From the NCBI RefSeq assembly GCF_029978005.1, contig NZ_JARKOZ010000153.1, positions 22,466-86,465 on the forward strand: a stretch of 64,000 nt of DNA, in the 5' to 3' direction. A program made the translations under genes and the position numbers. This DNA comes from Solidesulfovibrio sp. Lineage in GTDB: Bacteria > Desulfobacterota > Desulfovibrionia > Desulfovibrionales > Desulfovibrionaceae. A model generated the notes under the pieces. It was given only the letters and a program-made list of their open reading frames with translations. It did not search any database and was not told the DNA's origin. The number at the start of each line of letters is the position of its first letter. The first letter of the stretch is position 1. Below are positions 43,471 through 50,815 of the stretch, piece after piece.

Positions 43471-45314
43471 GTTCTTATCTCGTCGGAGAAGTTCGACCCA
43501 GTCAATTGCTCTGGACTTACGGCCCCGGAGCCTTGATCGACCTTCCCAATCTTTCGGTGTTGACCATGGGATTGGATCGCTGGAATCCGGACAGATGTCC
43601 ACCGATTGAGGAGGCTCGCCTTCTCGCCGCCGTGCGCCGGGTGCTCGGCCCTCAAGTGGAACGTTTGCGGATGCCCCCATTTCTGAGAGAGGACGGTGCC
43701 GATCCCTTGTCCGCCGAAGGAAAAGTCGGGGTACCGGTTCGACCTTTCCCGCGTTGGCTGAGATGCGTCAAATGTGGCTTGCTGGCCGAATATGATTCGG
43801 GCTTGTTCGACATCAAAGCTAACCCGTACCGCCCTGAGCAAACACATTTCGTTCATGCAAACTGCGAGAAAGGTAGGAATGCCGATGCGGTCCCTGCCCG
43901 TTTTCTACTCGCGTGTCGAAACGGCCATCTCGATGATTTTCCATGGCATTGGTTCGTACATGGCGGCCCCACAGACTGCAAGGGTACGCTGCGTTTCTTC
44001 GAGCGAGGCGCATCCCTGCAGACCGAGAATCTCTGGGTCAAATGTGATGCATGCGGCGCGGCGCGCTCGCTGGTTCATGCCTTTGGGCGGGAGGCGCAGG
44101 ACAATCTCCCCGCTTGTCGAGGTCGGCATCCACACCTCAACAAATTCGAGGAGTGTACCGAGCCCCCCAGAACTATCCTTCTCGGTGCGACCAACGGATG
44201 GTTCCCGATCACGCTATCAGTTCTCGCGATTCCCCTTGAACGCGACCAGCTCGGTCAATTGATCCTGGATGGCTGGGATTATTTCTCGGATGCGGAATCG
44301 GCCGACGAGATCAAAGTGATCGTGAAGACCCTGGTCAAGAGCGGCAGCCTGCCGGGAATCGACAAATGGGATCATAGGGACATCTGGAAGGCCGTCGAAG
44401 ACCGAAAGGAAGGTAGATCGGGCACGACGGTCATCTCCGAGGGCGACATCAAGGACCCCGAGTGGGACGTCCTGACCTCGGACGATCCTCCGACGGACTG
44501 GCCGCATTTCCTGAGCAGCAAGACCGAAACGCCGGAAGGTTATCGAGACCGTCTGGCCAGCGTGTTGCTACTGGAACGGCTCCGCGAAGTGAACGCCCTG
44601 ATCGGCTACACCCGGGTGGAGGCTCCCGAGGAAACGACCGATCCGGACGAGCGACCGCCGATGGCCGATCTCTGTCGGAACAAGCCCGATTGGATACCCG
44701 CCAGTGAGGTACATGGCGAAGGGATATTCATCAGGTTCGACGAGAAAGCCGTGGCCGAGTGGGAAAAGGGGAAAGCCGTTCAAGCCAGAAGCCAAAAGCT
44801 GGAAGCTGGTCATCGGGGCTGGAGGAACGCACGTGGGCTGGACCCCGACGAGGGATACCCTGGAATCAGGTATGCCATGCTGCACACGTTCGCCCATCTT
44901 CTCATCCGAGAGCTGGCTCTCGAATGTGGCTACAACGCGGCGAGCATCCGGGAGCGCATCTACGCGAAGAGTGACAGCGAATCACCCATGGCGGGGGTGT
45001 TGCTCTACACGGCGGCCGCCGATTCCGACGGGACACTCGGTGGACTCGTTGAGCTCGGAAAACCCGAGAATCTGGGACGCTTGGTTGAGCAGGCGCTGGA
45101 TCGCGCAACTGTCTGCTCCTCCGATCCCCTTTGCTCCGAACACAATCCAGGTGTCGATCGTTCGTTGCATTCTGCCGCCTGTCATGCCTGCACCTTCGTC
45201 GCCGAAACGTCCTGTGAGCGAGGAAACCGCTATCTCGACAGAGCGCTGCTCGTTAGAACCTTCGAGGCCACCGACACCGCTTTCTTCACCGGATGCCGAG
45301 GTTCGAATGGATGA
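43467..45314 (+). CDS. drmB: DISARM core protein DrmB (DUF1998)
   Basis: 615 residues starting at a GTG that overlaps the drmA stop by 4 bp. The N-terminus VRPSQLLWTYGPGALIDLPN is typical of DrmB. Zinc-binding cysteine pairs are visible in RCVKCGLL and KCDACGAA. The C-terminal DUF1998 domain has RYAMLHTFAHLLIRELALEC and the cysteine-rich end CSSDPLCSEH...CHACTF. It forms the DrmAB complex with the helicase and in known systems stimulates its activity. drmC begins inside its last 8 bp. Confidence 0.93.
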   Translation: MSSYLVGEVRPSQLLWTYGPGALIDLPNLSVLTMGLDRWNPDRCPPIEEARLLAAVRRVLGPQVERLRMPPFLREDGADPLSAEGKVGVPVRPFPRWLRCVKCGLLAEYDSGLFDIKANPYRPEQTHFVHANCEKGRNADAVPARFLLACRNGHLDDFPWHWFVHGGPTDCKGTLRFFERGASLQTENLWVKCDACGAARSLVHAFGREAQDNLPACRGRHPHLNKFEECTEPPRTILLGATNGWFPITLSVLAIPLERDQLGQLILDGWDYFSDAESADEIKVIVKTLVKSGSLPGIDKWDHRDIWKAVEDRKEGRSGTTVISEGDIKDPEWDVLTSDDPPTDWPHFLSSKTETPEGYRDRLASVLLLERLREVNALIGYTRVEAPEETTDPDERPPMADLCRNKPDWIPASEVHGEGIFIRFDEKAVAEWEKGKAVQARSQKLEAGHRGWRNARGLDPDEGYPGIRYAMLHTFAHLLIRELALECGYNAASIRERIYAKSDSESPMAGVLLYTAAADSDGTLGGLVELGKPENLGRLVEQALDRATVCSSDPLCSEHNPGVDRSLHSAACHACTFVAETSCERGNRYLDRALLVRTFEATDTAFFTGCRGSNG

Positions 45315-46089
45315 ACTCTTGGCAGTGATCGCCGAACTCGGCTTGGAGTTGCATCCCGATCGTATTTCCACCATCGCATCTAAGATCGAGACTTTGGGCT
45401 CCGTCGAGCAGTTCGCCTTGACCCGTTCGAGTTTCGGCCCCAACGCGGACAAGGAATTGGTGGGACGTCTGGATCGGGCGTGGCGTGAAAACAAGGACAC
45501 CTCTCCACGTGACGTGGCATCCGCTCTCCGGGGAGCGTCTGCGGCGGCGGTTCTGAGAGAGAACCGTGGGGCCGTGGAATTAGTCTGGACAGGCCCTTCG
45601 ACGGGTCAGGTGCCGGTCAGGCACACCGAGCAGGTGCTCTGTGAAGTCATCGAAACAGCAAAGAGACGGTTGTTTCTCGTCAGCTTCGTCGCCTACGAGG
45701 TCGATTCGATAATCCGGGCGCTCCGTGGAGCGATTGGACGCCAAGTTCAGATCGACGTGTTGCTTGAATCGTCCGACAAGCATGGCGGGCGGGTAACATA
45801 CGATTCGATCAAGGCCATGAAAAGCATTCTCCCTTCAATCGACGTTTACGTTTGGTCGTCGGAAAAGAAGTCGCTACCCGGACATTTGTCAGGAGCCGTT
45901 CATGCCAAATGTGCCGTCGCCGACGGCGAACTGGCATTCATCACCAGTGCGAATCTGACCTCCGCCGCGATGGAGCGCAACATGGAGATCGGCGTTCTCG
46001 TAAGGGGCGGTGATCTACCATTTGAACTCCATCGGCATCTGGAAGCGCTGATTTCCACAAAAATCATCAAAACCGTTGACGAAGAATAA
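45307..46089 (+). CDS. drmC: DISARM phospholipase D-like protein DrmC
   Basis: 260 residues, start at 45307 (MDELLAVIAELGLEL), overlapping drmB by 8 bp. The single PLD/HKD motif HAKCAVADGELAFITSANLT carries His, Lys and Asp of the phosphodiesterase active site. Members are nuclease-like phospholipase D proteins, though DrmC was reported as dispensable in some DISARM tests. It is the last gene of the coupled operon; an AT-rich gap of 135 bp follows. Confidence 0.92.
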   Translation: MDELLAVIAELGLELHPDRISTIASKIETLGSVEQFALTRSSFGPNADKELVGRLDRAWRENKDTSPRDVASALRGASAAAVLRENRGAVELVWTGPSTGQVPVRHTEQVLCEVIETAKRRLFLVSFVAYEVDSIIRALRGAIGRQVQIDVLLESSDKHGGRVTYDSIKAMKSILPSIDVYVWSSEKKSLPGHLSGAVHAKCAVADGELAFITSANLTSAAMERNMEIGVLVRGGDLPFELHRHLEALISTKIIKTVDEE

Positions 46090-46224
46090 AATACGAGAAA
46101 ATAAAACTCCATATTATGAACGATAAATACTAATATAGTTAAAAATTGCAATATAAATATTTTGAATCATCATGACATCAATCCTTACAGTAACATTGTA
46201 TCCGGCAATCAAGGGTGATCGGAA

Positions 46225-46668
46225 GTGGATACCGTGGACAAAACGACTCGTTCAAGAATCATGTCCAAGGTTCGCCAAAAGAACACCGGCCCGGAGATGA
46301 AGCTTCGACGCTCGCTACACCGGATCGGCTTACGATATCGGCTCCACGACAAAAAACTACCAGGTTCGCCAGACATCGTTTTCCCTCGGTTCAAAGCGGT
46401 CCTATTCGTCCATGGTTGTTTTTGGCACAGGCACGGTTGCAAGGCGACCACGACACCTAGAACCAACATAGATTTCTGGCACAAGAAGTTCAACGATAAT
46501 ATTGCAAGAGACCGACGGAACATTGACGCCCTTCAAAATATAGGGTGGCGGGTAGCCGTAGTCTGGGAGTGTGCACTCAAGGGTAAGACTGCCGATCCCG
46601 GAGAGATTGCAGTTCTTGTACAGAACTGGCTGGGATCAAAAGGAAACTTGGTAAACATTCCCAACTAA
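46225..46668 (+). CDS. vsr: Very-short-patch repair endonuclease Vsr
   Basis: 147 residues from a GTG start. TTRSRIMSKVRQKNTGPEM, then LPGSPDIVFPRFKAVLFVHG and CFWHRH, are the conserved Vsr motifs, including the catalytic Asp of the endonuclease fold and the zinc-site residues. Vsr nicks next to T:G mismatches that arise when 5-methylcytosine deaminates. Its methylase partner is most likely drmMII, which here lies 19 kb away at the other end of the locus. The 135-bp AT-rich gap before it may hold its own promoter. It is the only gene of the locus not tightly coupled. Confidence 0.9.
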   Translation: MDTVDKTTRSRIMSKVRQKNTGPEMKLRRSLHRIGLRYRLHDKKLPGSPDIVFPRFKAVLFVHGCFWHRHGCKATTTPRTNIDFWHKKFNDNIARDRRNIDALQNIGWRVAVVWECALKGKTADPGEIAVLVQNWLGSKGNLVNIPN

Positions 46669-46810
46669 GCTTGCTTCCTATCTCGTCAACAATATCCCGA
46701 GGTGGTTTTTTCGGCAGGGTCATGCGAGCAAACCCATCTTGCTGAGAACGTTACATCTTATAACAAAATAATGAAATTTAACAAAGTCGGCTAAAAAGGA
46801 GCAGCTGTTT

Positions 46811-47680
46811 ATGGATTATGAATACGACATGAATCAGTTGCAGGAGGCCATGCTCAGTGCCACATCCCTATTCAGGGACGGTATAATAAAAACATTTGCT
46901 GACAATGAAGAGCCTGATTCTTTAGTTGACACTACATTGAAGAAGCTTGTCAGCTATTTTTCTGAGAGAAGCCAGGCCATAGTTCATCTTGTTAGCTTTG
47001 AATATACTTGGGATGCCGAAATTGTTCTAAGATCAGCCTTTGAAACATGTGCAAAAATATGGTTCATATGCCTACAAACATCAGCAAATAGAGAGATAGT
47101 TGTTAATGAATATTGGAACATATATAGCAAAATACACAATAGGAAGAGATTAAAAAAGGCACACTTCTCAAAATCATTGTTTTTATCTGTAAAAGAGAAA
47201 GAATCTTCAGATGTATTTTCTGCTTTTGAAGACAAAAGCCTTTTCCCCCATGACGATCTAAACAAAAAAGAGAGAAAATTGATAGAGCAAAAATGGTCGT
47301 TTTCTGAAATAATTTCCTATCTTGAATTGAGCCATCCGCCTGATTTTCCAATGAAGCATGTTTCGAGTCTCTTGCATGGGTATGGAGTGGCCAGCAGTTT
47401 GATTCATGCTGATGATTTTGCTTTGGATCTTATGCTCGACAGGAAATTGCGGAATGATCAGGAATTACTAATTCTGATGTGTGCTCATACAGCTAGAATA
47501 TGGAGTGACTTGGTTACCTTATGGTACATTTTGTTGGCAGCTTTGGGTTATCGATACGACCTAAACTCAATAAGCAAAGACATTGCAAAGGCCTATATGG
47601 ACTATTGTTGTCTAAGAAAACCGGTTGAAGATCGTTTCAATATGTCTCAAAAAGATTTTTATGATAATTTTAAAAAATAA
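46811..47680 (+). CDS. Low-GC protein of unknown function
   Basis: 289 residues, strikingly AT-rich compared with everything around it. ATG follows AAAAGGAGCAGCTGTTT. The protein appears all-helical, with no signal or membrane segment: LVSFEYTWDAEIVLRSAFETCAKI near the N-terminus and HGYGVASSLIHADDFAL in the C-terminal half. The arrangement of an early R-x(3)-E and a late S-x-x-x-H is reminiscent of DUF5677/HEPN-like proteins, but this is weak. It lies between vsr and the convergent traC gene, so it may be an accessory defence gene or passenger. TATAAC upstream of the start could be its -10 element. No confident function. Confidence 0.65.
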   Translation: MDYEYDMNQLQEAMLSATSLFRDGIIKTFADNEEPDSLVDTTLKKLVSYFSERSQAIVHLVSFEYTWDAEIVLRSAFETCAKIWFICLQTSANREIVVNEYWNIYSKIHNRKRLKKAHFSKSLFLSVKEKESSDVFSAFEDKSLFPHDDLNKKERKLIEQKWSFSEIISYLELSHPPDFPMKHVSSLLHGYGVASSLIHADDFALDLMLDRKLRNDQELLILMCAHTARIWSDLVTLWYILLAALGYRYDLNSISKDIAKAYMDYCCLRKPVEDRFNMSQKDFYDNFKK

Positions 47681-47939
47681 TAGTGAATCATAGAAGCAAC
47701 TACGCCTGCTATCCGTTTTTAGAGCATTTTTTCGCTATGCCCCATGTTGTGTGTACAGAGCCATTCCAATAATTCTCGATGAAAAGCGCTACCTCCTTGA
47801 CAGTCCCCTCTTGCCGTTTTGGGAGGGCCGTGTGACACCCTGTTAACTTAAATCAAAGGACAAGGTTCTCCTTCAATTTTCGTTCCCTTAGCCGAGTTTG
47901 GACCGGAATCCGCTTGCCGACGGATCAGGAAGACTACGC
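47681..47939. other. Junction between cargo and transfer genes, no gene seen
   Basis: About 260 bp between the low-GC cargo gene and the stop of traC, two converging genes. GC content rises towards traC. No terminator with a clear stem and T-run was found, and no repeat shared with the other cargo boundary at 25,740 was recognised. Confidence 0.5.
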
Positions 47940-50108
47940 TCAAGCGGGCAGATACTTCTCGGCTCTTTCCCCGTTCAGGCTTCGAAAATGTCCTTCCTCT
48001 CTCATCACCCGAAAGCATCTTTCGATCGACCGTTCCAATTGGCACCGCACGTGCTCCAGACCCCGTGCGGCATGCAAGTCATTGAAATCCGTCATTCCCC
48101 GCGTCTTCTCCGCTTCGAAAAAGGAGGGCACGATCATCACTCCTTTGGCGGTCTTGGCCGCCAAGCTGGCCTTCTCCACCCCGACGTTCACCGAAAGGCC
48201 ATGGTCGTTGTCCGCCAGGATGACAATGGGGGCATTCGGGAACTTCTCGCGTAACGCCACGGCCACCGGTTCCAAATTCCCGGCGTCGAAAGCGGCCACC
48301 ACCGGCTTGCCCGTGGCCAGATGCACGCTGGCGGCCGTGGCGTAGCCCTCGGCGATGAGGATCACGTCCTGGCCGAGGCTGCCCTCGGGGTCGATGGGAA
48401 AGAATGTTCCCTTCTTACGGCTTCCAGCTTCGAACTGCTTCCCATCCTGAGAAATCGTCTGGAGCGTATGGATGAAACCGGCGGTGTCATATCCCGGCAC
48501 CAGCAAATTCCCGTTCTCATCCTCCCGCACGCCGATGCCCGGCACGCCTTTCTTCGCCAGATACGCTTGCTCCGGACTGGCTTCCTTGGCATTGATGAAC
48601 TTGGCGTACGCCCGTTTGGAGGCCTTTTCCTGTTGCGCCCGGCGCTCTAATTCCTGCTGGGCACGGCGTTTTTCCGCCTCAGCCCTGAGGGCCGCCTTCT
48701 GCTCGTCAGAGAGCACGTGCCCGGTCGCTTTCCAGTTGGTCTTTTCGCCGGTCCTGTGGTTCTGGATGAAGCCGGCCGGAATGCCATCTAGGTAGCCCAC
48801 ATAAGCACCGTCGAGCTTGCCCTCCGCCCCGTCTAGGAGCGGCGTCCGGTGAATCTTCCCATCCATGACCGGTTCTTGGCCGCCAAGGTCCAGGCCAGCA
48901 GCCTTCAGCGCCAGAGCAAATTCGGCTTGTGGCGGCATGGCGGGGGCGGCCTCCGGTGTCTTCTCCGGCAACCAGGCTTTGAGTTTGGCCATGTCCGCAC
49001 CCTCGGGGGCGTACCAGAGCTTGGCCTCAGGGTCCCATCTGGCCCCGACAGACTTGGCCCGCCCCCTCTCCCGATAGGGCACAGCCAGGAAGACTTTCTG
49101 GTCGGTGGGCTCCTTAACGGTCTCTTGTTTGGAATCAGGGGCAGCCAGCGGCACGCGGGCTGCGGCAATCTCCTCTTCACGCCCTCCAACCAACTCCTGA
49201 TGCTGTTCCTGCTTCTGTTCCATGGTGATGACGTAGTGTTTGATCCTTTCGGCATCCCGACAGGCCCGGACGATCTCGAAGGGATCCTTCTCCAGGGCCT
49301 TGATCCAGGACCCCACATACGCCAAGTGCTGGCCGGGATCGTGCCCGATGCCCAGGTCCTGGCCGAGCATCCAGGAGGCGATTTCCGCCCGCAGTTCCTC
49401 CCGGGCATAGACTTCGGAGCCGAATGGCCCGAACTCCCGGGCCAAACGTGAGACATGCCCGGTCCAGTGACCGAGCTCGTGCAGGGCCGTGGCATAGTAG
49501 GCATCCTGCGCAAGGAAGTGGTCTTTGGGCGGCAGGCAAATCTCATCCGTGCTCAGGCTGTAAAAGGCTCGGTTTCGCTGGTTGTGCTTGATGACAGCGC
49601 CAGAGTTTTGGAGGATGGTCTCGGCTTTTTCGTTCGGGTCCCAGGGCGGTACCAGAGACGATTTATCCAGGGGCGGAATCTCGCCGGCAAGCTGGCTGAC
49701 ATGGAAGACCGAGGAGAAGCGCACGAGGGGCCGCGTCAACTCGACCTTCTGCATGACCTGGTTGCCCTCATCGTCCAGAATCGGCTTCCCGTCGTCGTCC
49801 CGGGTCGGTTCCTCCTTGGAGAATTGCCAGTAGACGATGGTCTCGGCTTTCTCCCCCTTCCTGACTCGGCAATCCTGGGTGTTGGCTTGGCGTAGCGTCA
49901 TCCAACGCGGGTCAGCGAACCCGTAGCGAGAGAGCATCACCCGGTTGATGCCGCTGTAGACCGTGCCGGAAACCGGATTCAGGGGCGGAAGCACTTCGCC
50001 GGGCCGCCAGGGCTTTTGCCAGGGGGCTACGCCGCGCTTCAGGTCCTCGATGATCTTCTCGGCAAACTCCTCATGGAAGGGTTTGCGGGTTTTTTTGTCA
50101 TCGGCCAT
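47940..50108 (-). CDS. TraC-like protein: ArdC antirestriction, metallopeptidase and Toprim domains
   Basis: 722 residues, start MADDKKTRKPFHEEFAEKII at 50108; the longer frame overlaps the upstream gene. Residues 1-135 are ArdC-type single-strand DNA-binding (DUF1738), followed by a zincin domain with HELGH (210-214). A DUF5710-like segment comes next (FLAVPYRERGRAKSVGARWD), and the C-terminal third is a Toprim domain (LIAEGYATAASVHLATGKP, ILADNDHG) as in plasmid primases. It occupies the traC position of RP4. It probably coats and primes the incoming single strand and blocks host restriction in the recipient. The ATG overlaps the traD-like gene by 11 bp. Confidence 0.85.
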   Translation of the reverse strand: MADDKKTRKPFHEEFAEKIIEDLKRGVAPWQKPWRPGEVLPPLNPVSGTVYSGINRVMLSRYGFADPRWMTLRQANTQDCRVRKGEKAETIVYWQFSKEEPTRDDDGKPILDDEGNQVMQKVELTRPLVRFSSVFHVSQLAGEIPPLDKSSLVPPWDPNEKAETILQNSGAVIKHNQRNRAFYSLSTDEICLPPKDHFLAQDAYYATALHELGHWTGHVSRLAREFGPFGSEVYAREELRAEIASWMLGQDLGIGHDPGQHLAYVGSWIKALEKDPFEIVRACRDAERIKHYVITMEQKQEQHQELVGGREEEIAAARVPLAAPDSKQETVKEPTDQKVFLAVPYRERGRAKSVGARWDPEAKLWYAPEGADMAKLKAWLPEKTPEAAPAMPPQAEFALALKAAGLDLGGQEPVMDGKIHRTPLLDGAEGKLDGAYVGYLDGIPAGFIQNHRTGEKTNWKATGHVLSDEQKAALRAEAEKRRAQQELERRAQQEKASKRAYAKFINAKEASPEQAYLAKKGVPGIGVREDENGNLLVPGYDTAGFIHTLQTISQDGKQFEAGSRKKGTFFPIDPEGSLGQDVILIAEGYATAASVHLATGKPVVAAFDAGNLEPVAVALREKFPNAPIVILADNDHGLSVNVGVEKASLAAKTAKGVMIVPSFFEAEKTRGMTDFNDLHAARGLEHVRCQLERSIERCFRVMREEGHFRSLNGERAEKYLPA

Positions 50109-50286
50109 GGCCGGCCTCCACAGCGTCCCCCTCGGGATCGTCCAGGTCATCAAGGCCAACGGCGGTTTCTTCGAAAGCACCCATGAAGTCCGCCACGTCG
50201 GGATCGACCGGGATGCCGAGGTCAGGGAGCCCCGTAGCCTGGGCGTCCACCACAGTGGCCGCAGCCATGAGACGGTTCTTGTTCAT
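50098..50286 (-). CDS. Small TraD-like conjugation protein
   Basis: 62 residues, MNKNRLMAAATVVDAQATGL followed by an acidic C-terminus (DLDDPEGD). It starts directly beside the stop of traF and overlaps traC by 11 bp, so it is clearly translated in the operon. Its place between traF and traC corresponds to traD/traE of RP4; the sequence itself is too short for firm assignment. Confidence 0.6.
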   Translation of the reverse strand: MNKNRLMAAATVVDAQATGLPDLGIPVDPDVADFMGAFEETAVGLDDLDDPEGDAVEAGHGR

Positions 50287-50287
50287 G

Positions 50288-50815
50288 TCATTCTCCTTCG
50301 GGGGTGATAAGGAAGACGGGCTCGACCTTGCGCAGGCTGGCCATGGGGACCAAGCCGAAATAGCGGCTGTCGAAGCCGCCGGGATGCCAGTCGGAGAGCA
50401 CCAGAGCCAGGCTCTCCGGGATCGTCCTCGATCCGATGCTTCCGGCCTCGGGCATGGGACGACCATGGCTGTCCCAGGACACAGCCCGGCTTTGGGGCCA
50501 CAACCGGCCATTGATGGCGATGCCGTCCTGGCCAACCTCGATATGGTCACCCGGCATGCCGGCGACGCGCTTGAGCAGGGGCTCTAGGCCATTGGGGCAG
50601 GAACCGGGCCGTAGGTAACCCCGATCCAAAGCCAGGATGGCAAAATACCCTTGCTCCAGGCAGACACTGACCAGATCGCCGCGCTCCGGTGCGTCAGGAG
50701 CAAGGCGGTAGATGCCCCTTGGCATCGAGGCCGTGGCGTTGACTCGCAGGCCGAAGACCCAAAAGAAGCCCAAGGCAGCCAACGTCAGGCTACACACGCT
50801 CAAGATAACTTTCAT
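50288..50815 (-). CDS. traF: Conjugal signal peptidase TraF (S26 family)
   Basis: 175 residues. One N-terminal membrane segment (SVCSLTLAALGFFWVFGL), catalytic Ser30 in ASMPRGIYR and Lys82 in LLKRVAGMPGD, with the family box around RTIPESLALVLSD. In RP4 TraF cyclises the TrbC pilin by removing its C-terminus. The start at 50815 lies inside the last 26 bp of traG and gives the normal length. A matching TrbC pilin is encoded at 61300. Confidence 0.9.
   Translation of the reverse strand: MKVILSVCSLTLAALGFFWVFGLRVNATASMPRGIYRLAPDAPERGDLVSVCLEQGYFAILALDRGYLRPGSCPNGLEPLLKRVAGMPGDHIEVGQDGIAINGRLWPQSRAVSWDSHGRPMPEAGSIGSRTIPESLALVLSDWHPGGFDSRYFGLVPMASLRKVEPVFLITPEGE

Larger units (their letters stand above)
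25746..46668 (+). other. Expanded hybrid DISARM defence locus
   Basis: Twenty-one kilobases of co-directional defence genes between traI and the convergent traC. Order: HTH, drmMII, drmD, PD-(D/E)XK/DUF2075, drmMI, SF1 helicase, DUF2290-like, drmA, drmB, drmC, then vsr. Five junctions are 4-bp start/stop overlaps (26087, 30377, 38870, 39550, 43467), two others overlap by 16 and 8 bp, and the remaining gaps are 2 and 16 bp. So all ten genes to drmC must be one transcript. BREX hallmark genes (pglZ, brxC, brxL) are absent. Confidence 0.85.

Noticed and set aside
26087..46089. BREX system instead of DISARM
   Set aside because: drmMI resembles PglX, but pglZ, brxC and brxL are missing while DrmA (DEFH helicase), DUF1998 DrmB and PLD DrmC are present together.
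46090..46224. Transcription terminator between drmC and vsr
   Set aside because: The gap is AT-rich but no stem with a following T-run is visible.
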